From the NCBI RefSeq assembly GCF_011386835.1, contig NC_088797.1, positions 40,857,583-40,921,582 on the forward strand: 64,000 nt of DNA, in the 5' to 3' direction. Positions 33,840-48,297 of this stretch are shown in pieces. The notes beneath the pieces are model-generated. The model worked only from the letters and a program-made list of their open reading frames with translations. It was not told the DNA's origin and searched no databases. The DNA is from Chrysemys picta bellii (lineage: Eukaryota > Chordata > Testudines > Emydidae). Positions within the stretch are counted from its first letter, which is position 1; each line of letters begins with the position of its first letter. A program made the translations under genes and the position numbers.

Positions 33840-34513
33840 CAGACACATTAGCAGGAGAGTGTGAAGCAGTTTGTACTCCTGCTACCTAGGCTGTTAATAG
33901 AGAACTGACATCCCCAGGGCTTTCACCGCAGCCCTTCGCACTGGCACTCAAAATTCATCTTACAGGTGTTTATTTAATCAGAAGCTGAAGCTATTTGAAA
34001 CCTGAGATAGAGACCTCCCCTCCCACACCTTTACTACAGCCATTTAGATCAAGCTCCAGCACTATTCCATGGGACGGAGAACCCATATTTTGGATCTGTT
34101 ACAAGCTCTGCTGTTTACATCCGCTTCTCTCTTTCTAAAGGGAGCTGGACAACAAAGCCAAGGAATGCTCAGGTACAACTGATAATTAAATGCCTATACA
34201 TTTCAATAATGAAGAGTTAACATTGCCCCGTGCTGGCTAGTGGCCTTCCGAGATGTGGAGAGTGGCTAAACTTACACCTCTGAAAACCAGGAAATACAGA
34301 GTTAAGCTACATGCCACCCTCCCCACAATGCAATCTGGCAATAGCCACTGGGAATGGTTCAGTAAGGGAGAGGAGATGCCATGATAAATAGACAGGAGGA
34401 AGTTCAGAGGGTATGTGCTGTTGCTTGAGTCGTGCTCCACAGATTTGAATTCCATCATTTATCTGCATGCACTCCAGCTGTGCTCATTGTGTTAGGTGCA
34501 GCTGTACTGAATG

Positions 34514-34699
34514 CAGGGCCAGCTCTAGGCACCAGCAAACCAAGCACGTGCTTGGGGCGGCACAATTTCAGGGGTAACATTCCGGACACTTTGGCAGTTG
34601 TGCTCCCGGAGGTTTTTTTGTTTTGTTTTTGCTTCAGCAGTTGTGCTCCCGGAGGTTTTTTTTTTGCTTGGGGCAGCAAAAAACCTAGAGCCGGCCCTG
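34514..34699. mobile_element. hAT-like MITE, 186 bp
   Basis: Termini CAGGGCCAGCTCTAGG and CCTAGAGCCGGCCCTG. It is flanked by ACTGAATG at 34506-34513 and 34700-34707, an exact 8-bp duplication. Internally the phrase agttgtgctcccggaggttt occurs twice, about 50 bp apart. Confidence 0.92.
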
Positions 34700-34707
34700 A
34701 CTGAATG

Positions 34708-36504
34708 GTGGAGGGATTAGATGGAGCAGCTTGGCAGAGCAGTGACTGTAATACGAGGCAAGATGCATTTGTACCTTGTGTCAAGTGTGTGTCATTTCAG
34801 CACTGAGTTTTGTAGGTCATCTCCACAGAGGTGTAGACAAGTGTTCTCTCGCCATGGGGATTGTCAGCCATCAGGTGGCATACAGGACAGTGGTCTCCAG
34901 GGCTTAGTGACGGCAATGTCTCAGAAGGCATCTGTAAGGGTAGAGTGCCAGTGTGTGTATAACTGGCATACTGGGGATTGCTCAAAGAGGACAGAGTTAA
35001 GGTTGCGATGTGGGGGGTGGCTTGTACCTTAACGTGTCATTTCCTGGTTTTCAGCAATGTAAGTTTAGCCACTCTACATCCTGGAAGACCACTAGCCACC
35101 ACTGGGCAACCTTCACTCTGTGTTAATTAAGTTTCTGAGCCCTTAATTTCCTTGCTATTTAGAAAAAGAATTCTCAGCACCCCCATTTTCCACAGCCCAA
35201 CTCCCACTCTTCTGCCTCTGACTCCTTGGCAACAATTTAGCTAGCTGCAGAATGCACTGGCTGCACATTATCCTGCCCCTTCATCATCTCCTCATCTCCC
35301 ATCTCTCTGTGCAGCACAGCTTGCTTCTCCCTCCCCAACCATCCTCTGCACAGAGAGGCAGGCATCAGCATGAGACCTGCAGGTAGAGGAGCGGGGTAGA
35401 GGATGCAGGAACAGTGCAGGGATTAGCATGGAGACATTTTGTGAAATGGGGGACAGATGTGGGAGGAGGCATGAGAGGAAGGATGGCTCAGTGGTTAGTG
35501 CCTGGGACTTGGGAGACCTGGGTTCAATTCCCTGCTCCATGATTGACTTCCTGTGTCACCTTGGACAAGTCACTTAGCCCTTCTTGCCCCAGTTTCCCAT
35601 CAGTAAAATGGGAATGGACCGTCCTAATTTCCTAGCACAGACCAGGCCTCAGAGATGTAAAGTGGTCCATTCATTTGTTTCAATGAGATGTTCTCAGCTA
35701 AATGAGAAAACCCATGGAAATGAATGCTGCCTGAAGCAATACCTCTGAGAGGTGTGACCTGCTCCATTAATCTCAGTGGATATTCTCATCCTTCCCTTCC
35801 CAGTCCCCTGTGATATATGTCAGACATGCCCATTCTCAGCTCCTCAGCACAGTGTTCTTGGAGTATGTGCCAAGCATATCTGTTCTCAGGTCCCCATCCT
35901 GATTGGCAGGACTCCCCAGATCATAGCACACAGGACCCAGGAAGAGGGACTTAGACTACTCTCCTCCAAGGGTCAGCCCTTCCTGCAAGATTCCAGCTCA
36001 CATGGGGGATAGAGAGAGGGGCTCAGACCGCCCCTCCAAGAGAAGCAGGGCTCCCAAGATCTTGATACACACTCAGGGATCAGGGAGAAGGGCTCATCAG
36101 AGCCCCAAATATCCCAGCACAAATGTGGGAGGTGATAATGTGGGGCGGATAGGCCCTTGTGCTCCCCAGCTCAGCCAGCCATTCACCCCATATTCCCCTG
36201 CCCAGTACCTCACCCTTCTTCCCTCGCCGTAATCTCCCCTTGCCATAGCGGCAAACCTCTTCTTCTATTTCTCCCACTTCTCCACCCCCTAATCCTCCCT
36301 CCCCTCTCTGCACCCTCATAACCCCCACACTCCCAGCACTGCTCCCACCTACCCCCCACCTGGCCCCTCACTGCTCCCATCCCCACATATTCCCTAGCTC
36401 TGCATCAAACAAGTTATAAGAATCTAAAAAAGTTCTGAGCCCCTCACGCTAGGGGGCTGCCTATCAGGAATGCCTTGCCTATAAGCACACTCAGGTCCAT
36501 TGTT
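34708..36504. other. No gene seen apart from one SINE
   Basis: From 36120 to 36400 a C/T-rich stretch creates long frames without meaning. Confidence 0.5.
35475..35645 (+). mobile_element. tRNA-derived SINE (MIR/CORE-like)
   Basis: A box TGGCTCAGTGG at 35484-35494 and B box GGGTTCAATTCC about 25 bp downstream are both good. A core follows: tgtcaccttggacaagtcac, ttagcccttcttgccccagt, ttcccatcagtaaaatggga. This is the best preserved SINE promoter in the window. Confidence 0.85.
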
Positions 36505-36760
36505 CAGGAAACACAATTACATTATCCTAATTTTTTCATCTTCCCTCTAGTTAATCAATGCTAGTTGATTAATCCATGTTTTGCGCTTGTCTTTACTAAA
36601 TTTAATCTTTTAGACCAATTCTTCAATTTATCAAGATCATTCTGAATTCTAAGCCTATCCTCCAAAGTGCTTGCAACTCCTGCCAGCTTCATGTCCTCTG
36701 CAAATTTTACAAGCATACCCTCCGCTCTCTCATCCAAGTAATTAATGAGGTCAATGTAGA
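36505..36760 (-). mobile_element. CR1 internal (ORF2) fragment
   Basis: The phrases cattctgaattctaagccta, tcctccaaagtgcttgcaac and catgtcctctgcaaatttta are the complement of a conserved CR1 segment just 5' of the polymerase core. Frames are broken. It is isolated, with no CR1 3' end nearby. Confidence 0.65.
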
Positions 36761-40402
<3,642 letters not shown>

Positions 40403-40435
40403 CTAGCGAGAAGAAGTAAAACATCAGAAAATGTT
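40403..40435 (-). other. Splice acceptor of the SLC6A11 exon
   Basis: Read on the minus strand the sequence ends ttttacttcttctcgctag, immediately before the first codon GTG. The AG and pyrimidine-rich tract form a normal 3' splice site. This sets the upstream edge of the exon. Confidence 0.8.
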
Positions 40436-40651
40436 TTGTTTCCCGAACAAAAACAACAAGAAGACGGTGTTGTTTCTCTGGTAGTAATCCAGATATAAAT
40501 ACACACACAATCTTATGCACCCGCTGAATGCTACTTTGAGACCTAATATCCATGCTGGTCTTCTGCAGAGGGATGAATTTCATCCCCAAGCATATTCCTT
40601 CTTAAAGAATTTAGCCCCGGTAGGAAAATGGGCAAACACTTCATCACAAAT

Positions 40652-41047
40652 AGAGCTGGGTGAATAATGGATTTTTCAGTTCACTGGCAATTCTGGGTGG
40701 GCGGGAGGGAACAGAAAAAAAATCATTTGGGATCAAACCGATTTTTTTTTTTTAATTTTGGGGAAATAAAAGAGTTGAAAAAAGTATTTCAGGTCAAACA
40801 AAATGTTTTGTTTCAATTTTGCCATTTTAAAACTATTGATTTTTTAAAAATACTATTAAATGACATTTTGAAACAGAAAGTAAATTTTTGCATTGACACT
40901 ATTGAAATGAAACATTTCAATTTAAAAACAATTTTTTTTAGTGTTTTTGTTTGTTTGTTTTACTGAAATATTTGGTGAATTTGCAAACTGTTGCTGAATC
41001 TGCCTTTTTCGGGGGGGAAAAATGGTCAACAAATTTCACCCAACTCC
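40652..41047. mobile_element. AT-rich inverted-terminus element, AGCTGGTTG family
   Basis: Begins AGAGCTGGGTGAATAATGG and ends AAATTTCACCCAACTCC, an inverted terminus with a couple of mismatches. It lies 250 bp upstream (in gene sense) of the SLC6A11 exon acceptor, within the intron. Confidence 0.65.
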
Positions 41048-42082
41048 CGTCACAAACATATTGGGACATTCTCTCTAAGTAAATTACTATGGCTCACTGC
41101 ATAATAGTTAAACCAGATATGGTACAGTAGAGAAATTATTTGACTTGCCAGAAAATAATGTGCTGTATTACCTGTTAACTATGCAGCAACCAATATTGGA
41201 AACAATGGTACTCTTATTACTGGTACTCAATGTGTTTGGAAAAGTCAGAACAATAGAAAGTATAACCAAGGGAAGGAAATGTGGATTTCCCCCACACCTT
41301 TCCATTCAAGAGTCTTATACAGTCTGTTTTTTTTGCAATCAATTACTGAACACAGATTATTAGAAATCACACACCATACAAGTAGTTGATTAATAAGTAA
41401 AACAGGCATAACATTTTACTGTGAACTATCAAGTCTCTAAAACCCACTTCTTCAAACAAACCCACTGTGGTAGGAATGTGCCTACCCCAAAGCAACCCTC
41501 CCTCCCCCGGCTAACTGGGGCTCTCCAAGCATTCTCTGCCTCAGTCTCCTTCCCAAAGGCTCTGTGTCTCAGTGCAAAGGCTGCAGTTCTCTCTCTCAAA
41601 CCTGATAGATCCTAGGCAATCCTCAGGAGGCCTAGACTATTCAAATTGGTCTGTGTGAGAGATGTGGCTCGCCCTCTGGCCAAGTTACAAACAAAATTTG
41701 ACACTCTCTTCCTCAATAAACCCACACCCTCTCTCTGCTAACCTGCCATGATGGGCAGTATTTTGGCTTGTATTTGTTTGTTTTGTTTCATTTAGATGAT
41801 AAGATCTTTGGGCATGGAAAGTATCTTGTGTCTGTAAAGTACTATGTATATTTGTACCACAACACATGTTTTATAACACAATATCATGCCAAGCTTTTGC
41901 TTTGAGATTTGAAGTATTCTGTGTAATCCTCCTATAAAAGGTAAAGTTAAGAACGAGTTTATAAATAAAGCTGCCAGGACACAGAAATACCTCCAGTCCT
42001 GAGCTCTAAGGTGATGCAGTTAGCTATACAATGAGACGAGCTCAGCATCACTCTCTGTGATGTGCATGGGGCAGCCCCAGCA
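41048..42082. other. SLC6A11 intron, gene-upstream side
   Basis: Only the SINE tail at 41745 is recognisable. Confidence 0.5.
41745..41872 (+). mobile_element. SINE 3' tail fragment
   Basis: gatgataagatctttgggca, ggaaagtatcttgtgtctgt and aaagtactatgtatatttgt resemble the extended tail of the SINE at 53762. The head is missing. Confidence 0.5.
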
Positions 42083-42640
42083 CCATCATAGAAATGTAGA
42101 AATATATGGCTGGAAGGGACCTTGAGATAAGTCATTGATTCCAGCCCCCTGCGCTGAAGCAGGACCAAGTAAACCTAGATCATCCCTGACAGGTGTTTGT
42201 CCAATCTGTTTTTAAAAACCTCCAATGACTGGAGATTCCACAACCTTACTGGGAAGCCTGTCCCAGAGCTTAACTACCCTTAGTTAGAAAGTTTTTCCTA
42301 ATATCTAACCTAAATCTCCCTTGCTGCAGATTAAGCCCATTACTTCTTATCTGACCTCCAGCGGACATGGAGAACAAGTGACCCCTGTCCTCTTTATAAC
42401 AGCCCTTAACATATTTGAAGACTGTTATCAGGTCCCCACCTCAGTCTTCTCCTTTCTCAAGACAAGATTAAACATGCACGGTTTTTTTAAAAAACTTTTC
42501 CTCGTAGGTGAGGTTATCTAAACCTTTTATTATTTTTGTTGCTCTCTTTTGGACTCTCTCCAATTTATCCACCTCTTTCCTAAAGTCTGGTCCCCAGAAC
42601 TGGACACAGTCCTCCAGCTGAGGCCATCTTCCTGCCCTCT
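42083..42640 (-). mobile_element. CR1 3' fragment
   Basis: Read on the plus strand it is the complement of a CR1 3' end: catagaaatgtagaaatata, ggctggaagggaccttgaga, ccagccccctgcgctgaagc, and further in tggactctctccaatttatc and gtccccagaactggacacag. The last phrases encode, on the other strand, the LEKVQRR-like block. The 3' terminus is at 42083. Confidence 0.85.
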
Positions 42641-43121
42641 CAACCATTTTCCTTTAGACTCTTCTCCATGGCTCCAGGGTTTGTACTGAGACACAGGATG
42701 GAGGCTGAGCAAGCCAGAGAGAAGGAATGGGAAGAGCAGCATTGGGCACACATGTTGCCTGTCTCTAGTCCCATGGATAGCTGTATTATCTTCTCCATGG
42801 AGTCACCCTTAGAGGTCTTGGGGGCGATGGCTGGAGGGTGTCCAACAGAGCCACACTGCCAGATGGGAGAAGGCAACGAGGGCCAGAGCCTGTGTGGAGG
42901 CACAGGGCCTCTGCTTGAGTAGTCTAGGCCTCCTGAGGATTGCCTAGGATCTATCAGGTTTGAGAGAGAGAACTGCAGCCTTTTCAATGGGAATTTGGGA
43001 GTGGGTTCTCCAAGAGGGGATGATTCCCTCTGCAGGAGGGGACGATCTGGGCCAACGATGGCTGTTTAATTGTTTAATCAGGATGTCAGGGTAATACATT
43101 CCTCTCAAACAGGCATGTCCC

Positions 43122-43525
43122 AAGGTCTGATGAAAGGACTAGGAGACAGGGAATCCTGAGTTCTAATCCCAGCATGGACACTAACTCGCTCTGTAGCAGT
43201 AAATCACTTAGGCATAAATTTTGAGATGCGACTAGTGATTTTGTTGTCTCAGTCTCGGGGTGCTCACACTGAGACAGAATGGGCCTAGTTTTCAGAAAGT
43301 GCTGAGCATCCAACCCCTAAAAATCAGTCTGCTTCTTTGTGTCTCAGATTGGGCACCCAAAAACAGAGTTACTTAAAATCACTAATCCCCTTTGAAAATG
43401 TAGGCCATGTCTTCTGCCTCAGTTTCCTCTCTGTAAAATGGAGATGACACTTCAGAAGACTGCATGGATTAATTAAGGATTCAATAAAAATGGAAAGCCT
43501 TGTTCATGTGCTAAGTACGGTTACT
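43122..43525 (+). mobile_element. MIR-like SINE split by a small palindromic element
   Basis: Left half aggactaggagacagggaat, tgagttctaatcccagcatg and gtaaatcactta; right half tgcctcagtttcctctctgt and aaaatggagatgacacttca. The two halves join in normal SINE order if 43211-43405 is removed. That segment starts ggcataaattttgag and ends ctttgaaaatgtaggcc, a TTTTCAAA-type palindromic repeat. Confidence 0.7.
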
Positions 43526-45345
43526 GTTCACTACTGATGGAGAAGCCATCTCCTAGGACCAAGTGATTCAACGCTCACTAACCCGGTGCTTCAAAGGGAC
43601 AAAATTCCATACAGCTTTTTTTTCTTAATGAGGCTGACAAATAAAAAAACGTGAATAAAAGGAAATAAGGATGAAACGCAGTGAATGAGACTGATCCTGC
43701 AGCTCTCTCCTGGCTTCAGTGACAGCTCAGTGCATGGAGATGCCACAGGATCTAGCCCAACAAGATTTCTGTGCTTTTTTGTTCATTCATTTCTGCAATT
43801 TCAGTCTCTGTGCGTTGCATTCCCTTCCCTCCCCTAAAATTAATGGCTGCTGTTAATACCAATAGTCACGTAATCAGGTCAAATAGCTGACGCTGGGGTC
43901 ACCGTACCTGAATTGAAAGAGTAACATTTTCTTGGATCCTCCTTCATTATGTCATATTACTTCACAATCTGTCATCTCATGCAACCTGCCATTGCACCAT
44001 ATCATTTTACATCAGCATGCAGACTGCCCTTTCAGACACAGAGATATTCTTCCCAGAGTGCACCAGTCAAACTTCGCAATACACACAGTTTTCTACTGAG
44101 GGTGCAATTACAGCTCCTATAAGCCTGAGCTTCAAAGAGGGGGAGGAGGAACCTTAGAAATTCATACTTCCACAGGCAAGGAAGGAGAGAAGAGAAGATC
44201 AGCCAAGGATACCTCTGCATAACAGCAATGCAGTTATCACTCCCCCAATACAGCCATCCTGGCATGGAGGGTAAATGCCCTCACTGGGACCTTTGGCATT
44301 GCTGAAGGTATTGGAAACCTCACCCCCAGCTCCTTGATTTTCAGTCTGTAAGAGCCAAAATACAGCTGGTACCTGTGCAGCAGCATTAAGGGAGGGTGGG
44401 AGGGCTCTCTGAGGTCTCTCCTCCCTCTACCACTGCCTTGCAGGGAGAGAGGTACCATAGCACATCATTTCTACCACACGCCTATGAATCCAATCCAAAC
44501 CACAGGTAAGAGGATAAACAAGAGGAGTGGCTGATAAGAGAGAGGCCTGTGGACAGGTGGGAAGGATCTGGAGTGTTTACAGGTTGTGGCAGCCCTTTGG
44601 GCCAGTTGGCATTGCTATTAAAATAAAAACAAGGGCGACTTTTCGGCACTCATAAAGCGATGGAGCTGCTGGAGTTCCATGCTCTTCTTGAGCTGAAATG
44701 ACCAGTGAAAGATGCTGGATTTGTGATGTGCTGAAATGGGGGCTGGGATAGGAACCCCCCAAACTTAGTTCCATTATCGGCTATCGTCCAATTTTCAGCT
44801 TGCTTCTCCAGGCCTGCTGAGCCCCCGGATCCCTCAGGGTTCCAGTTTTGGAATTCTCATTATATTTGTGTTTATCATGCTGTACAGCACCCAGGGACGT
44901 GACAGGGGTGGCTTTAGAAATCAAAGTGGTGTTATTATTATCACTACATCTGCAGGCATTAAAAGTTTGCCTGAAATTGTTTTCTTTTCTTTCAACATGT
45001 CAAACCTCTCTGAATATAAATGTGAACACAACTGTTTCTAATTACGTTGAATCCTGTTTTAATTGACTTTAATTGCTTGGTGTGTTAATTAGCATGCCGA
45101 TGCTCGGAATGCTTTTTCCAGCTCTCAGCGATGTCGGAGCCATGCTGGTGTCTGAGCACTTGGGAACAAAATAAATGTTTCGGACACACCCGTGTCAGCA
45201 CCAAGTTCTTTTATTACAATATGACAAAGGGCCAGATTGACAAAGGTATTGAGGCACCCAAAGATGCAGTTAGGCACCTACTGGGATTTTTAAAAGCTCT
45301 TATGCAGGTTGGGCACCTAATTCCCATAGAAAGTCAGTAGGACTC
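43526..45345. other. No exon seen
   Basis: 44880-44945 is a SINE tail remnant (gctgtacagcacccagggac, gtggtgttattattatc). 45225-45335 is a TTAGGCACC palindromic fragment. A minus-strand frame at 44237-44458 has no domain. Confidence 0.45.
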
Positions 45346-45727
45346 AGGCTGCGTCTACACAATTCTGCAGTGCAGACTACGGTGTGTGTGTGTGTATGTG
45401 TGTGAAGTGCATGCTGTAACTCCCCTGCGTGTAGGGCCGAATTTACACCTGATGCGCCCCTAGGCACAGCACTGTCAGCACTCCCCTGCCCACAGCTGAC
45501 CTTCATGTTTTCTGTAAAAAATGAAACTTTTAACCCACTTTTAAATTTTAGACATCCCTAGGCACTGTGCCTAATTGGAAATCCGGCCCTGCCTGTGTGG
45601 GCACTGCTGGTACAAACTAAAAAGTACCTCATTCATGTTAACATAGCCCTGTGGACTAGCTACCTTGTTGCACCAGCAGCGTGCACATGGGGCATGCACT
45701 GCAATTCACGCCATGTAGACAAGCCCT
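45346..45727. mobile_element. TCTACAC-type MITE, interrupted
   Basis: Ends AGGCTGCGTCTACAC and ATGTAGACAAGCCCT form inverted termini. The interior has a (TG)n run at 45381-45405 and is split by the hAT MITE at 45432-45591. Confidence 0.7.
45432..45591. mobile_element. hAT-like MITE, 160 bp, nested in another MITE
   Basis: Termini TAGGGCCGAATTT and AAATCCGGCCCTG. It is flanked by CCTGCGTG (45424-45431) and CCTGTGTG (45592-45599), an 8-bp duplication with one change. It sits inside the TCTACAC-type element 45346-45727 and is therefore the younger insertion. Confidence 0.85.
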
Positions 45728-45785
45728 TAGGCTCTTAAGTAACTATATCTCATTTGAAAATGGATCTTGGGTTCCTAAATCGCGT

Positions 45786-45998
45786 AGGGCTAGATTTTCA
45801 AAGGTATTTAGGCAGCTAAAAACTTCAATGGTAGTTAGATACACAGCGCCACATTTTTAAAGGTGTGTAGGTGCCTACTGGAATTTTCAAAAGCACACCC
45901 ATTGAACTCAATGCCTTTTAGACACGTACGAGCTTTTGAAAATCCCACAAGGCAACTATCTGCCCCTTTGAGTGCCTAAATACCTTTGAAAATCTGGT
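45786..45998. repeat. TTTTCAAAGGTATTTAGG palindromic MITE
   Basis: A perfect 23-bp inverted pair at 45792-45814 and 45973-45995, starting AGATTTTCAAAGGTATTTAG. The interior holds two more inner repeats (aggtgcctactggaattttc, tttagacacgtacgagctt). Total about 213 bp, no coding capacity. Confidence 0.82.
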
Positions 45999-45999
45999 C

Positions 46000-46990
46000 C
46001 TCAGCTACTCTGAAAATTTTACTCTAAGTGAAAAGCTAGTCTTTGGGATGGCCAGACCAACAACCACCGCATACAGATTGTGATGCAGCAGGCTCAACTT
46101 GTGAGAGATGGCAATAGGTAAAACTAACCCCAGGAGGAAACATAGATTACATCATTAACCTGTTGAGAGAGAGGAAGAAGCACTTAGCACAATGAATTTA
46201 GCCACACAGCCAGAAAAGTTAAAAATAGACTGCTCAGGCCGCAGCTACAACAGAACATGTCAGCTTGATGTTCACAGGCTACATCACGGCAACTTTTATC
46301 AGGATGAATCTTAAATAGGGAACTGGCTGCAGTGAACTTTAATCCTTTGCTTCGCTCTTGCTGTGACCACAGCTGAACTGCCCTTTGGTGGGGAAGGAAG
46401 AATTTTCATACACTGGTAAGTTTCATTACCTCCTGTCACCACAAGATAATACAATTACGTTGCTATGATGTCAGTGACATTAAAACTTTAGATGGTTCCA
46501 ATTGCTTCCTGTGTAAATACTTACTGGCCATCACCACAGGTTGGATGGTACAGAACACAAAACAATATGCCAGATCATGGGAAATGAGATTGTCTGAACT
46601 GCATTCTGTGTTTTATCTATACTGTAATACAAGGTTTTTTTACAAAATGAAAGTGTTCAAGTTCACTTAGGCCCAGATTTTTAAACCTATTTAGGTGTTG
46701 CTGCCCACAGCATTGCATTACCTAACTGATTTAGGTGCCTACAGCTCATTGTCAGGGCAAGCACCCCCATTAATATGCCTGAACCCTGCTTTTGAGAGAT
46801 GCACCTTTACGGTAGTGGTTCAGTCTCCCTGTCTACTGCATCCTTCACCTCTCCTGAGAATGCAAAAAGGGATGCCAGTTAGTGCTCTTTGTGGTGTACT
46901 GTAGACACCTCTCCTCTTATACTTGGATTGACACTACTAACGTATTTCAGACTGACTACTGAACAGTCGGCAAGTGGTGATGACCTGCAG
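46000..46990. other. No exon seen
   Basis: 46670-46760 is a TTAGGTG palindromic fragment (cccagatttttaaacctatt, taggtgcctacagctcattg). Confidence 0.5.
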
Positions 46991-46992
46991 CA

Positions 46993-47618
46993 CTTGTCTA
47001 CAAAGGGAAATGGACCAGCAGAACTACAGTGGTACAATTATACCCCTAGAATTATACCCAGTATAAATCCCTGTGTGGACACACTATTCCAGAATGAAAG
47101 TGATTTTCATTTAATTATTTTTGCATATCTTATGTTGCACAAAAATAGTCACTTTTATTCCAGAATAAAGAGTCCATACAAGGAGTTATACCAGCATAAC
47201 TCTAGAGGTATAAAGAACGACCAGTACTTGTGGCACCTTAGAGACTAACAAATTTATTTAAGCCTAAGCTTTCGTGGGCTAAAACCCACTTCATCCGATG
47301 CATGCAGTGGAAAATACAGTAGGAAGATATATATATGCACACAGAGAACATAAAAAAATGGGTGTTGCCATACCAACTATAACGAGAGTAATCAGTTAAG
47401 TTGGGCTATTGTCAGCAGGAGAAAAAAAAACTTTCATAGTGATAATCAGGATGGCCCATTTCCAACAATTGACAAGAAGGTGTGAGTAACAGTAGGAGGA
47501 ATAGTTCTACTTTGTGTAATGACCCATCCACTCCCAGTCTTTATTCAAACCTAATTTAATGTTGTCTAGTTTGCAAATTAATTCCAATTCAGCTGGTCAA
47601 TTTCCCCATGTGGACAAG
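46993..47618. mobile_element. MITE split by a nested repeat
   Basis: The left arm (46993-47019, CTTGTCTACAAAGGGAAATG...) and right arm (47592-47618, complement of CTTGTCCACATGGGGAAATT...) match over 27 bp with few differences. The original element is therefore about 250 bp, and the segment 47212-47591 was inserted into it. Confidence 0.7.
47212..47591 (-). repeat. Nested amniote repeat with a coding-like tail
   Basis: Starts gtggcaccttagagactaac after ccagtactt, then aagctttcgtgggctaaaac and ccacttcatccgatgcatgc. On the minus strand 47507-47590 reads ELELICKLDNIKLGLNKDWE, then WMGHYTK and stop, which looks like the C-terminal tail of an element-encoded protein. I recognise the text as a common turtle/crocodilian repeat but cannot assign its class. 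It lies wholly inside the split MITE at 46993-47618. Confidence 0.6.
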
Positions 47619-47660
47619 GCCTAAGGCACTACCCGTCTGGGCTAGATTTATACTAAGAAC

Positions 47661-47951
47661 CAGTGGCGGCTCCAGGCACCAGTGCTCCAAGCGTGTGCCT
47701 GGGGTGGCAAGCTGCAGGGGGCGCCTTGCGGGTCCCTGCGAGGGCGGCAGTCAGGCAGCCTTCAGCGGCATGCCTGCGGGAGGTCTGCCAGTCCTGCAGA
47801 TTTGGCGGCGGGTACGCTGAAGCTGCAGAACCGGCAGACCTCCCACAGGCACAGCGCCAAATCCGTGGGACCAGGGACCTCCCGCAGGCATGCCGCCGAA
47901 AGCCGCCTGCCTGCCGTGCTTGGGGCGGCAAAAAAGCTAGAGCCGCCCATG
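47661..47951. mobile_element. hAT-like MITE, 291 bp, same family as the 34.5-kb copy
   Basis: Termini CAGTGGCGGCTC and GAGCCGCCCATG. It is flanked by CTAAGAAC (47653-47660) and CTAAAAAC (47952-47959), 8 bp with one mismatch. The inner text (ggcaccagtgctccaagcgt, gtgcttggggcggcaaaaaa) matches the 34514 element. It is very GC-rich, so several long but meaningless open frames cross it. Confidence 0.87.
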
Positions 47952-48169
47952 CTAAAAACCTACAAGAGAAAGGTCCAGATCCCATTATCAACTCTTGCAA
48001 CATCCTGCCCACCCCCCACATATTTATTTTATAAATTCAAACTCCCTTCCAAACCGTTGCAGATAATCATACCATACTGTGACATCGTACAAGGTTTTCC
48101 CTTTCCAATATCAATGTATGCAGCAAAACTGCCAGTTTTGAATATGACAACATGTGAAAGGGTTTTTTT

Positions 48170-48297
48170 GTTGTTGTTGTTGCTTATAGGGAAATGACAC
48201 ACAAAAATGGAGAGAACCAGCCGAACATCTAACTTCACTATTTGTGCTCTCTGTGTTGCAGTTTTATTCACCATCATCTGCTTTTATCCTGGTATGT
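48170..48297 (+). other. Possible unassigned exon (speculative)
   Basis: A T-rich tract and TTATAG at 48189 precede ATG at 48207 (context aaaaATGG). The frame reads MERTSRTSNFTICALCVAVL and FTIICFYP, one hydrophobic, membrane-like stretch, and runs to a GTATGT donor at 48292. I do not recognise the protein. A short upstream ATG frame precedes it. It is on the strand opposite to SLC6A11 and could easily be chance. Confidence 0.2.

Noticed and set aside
47653..48197. Overlapping frames of 122-171 codons near 47.7-48.2 kb
   Set aside because: Produced by the GC-rich hAT MITE at 47661-47951; the frames cross its boundaries and have no domain.
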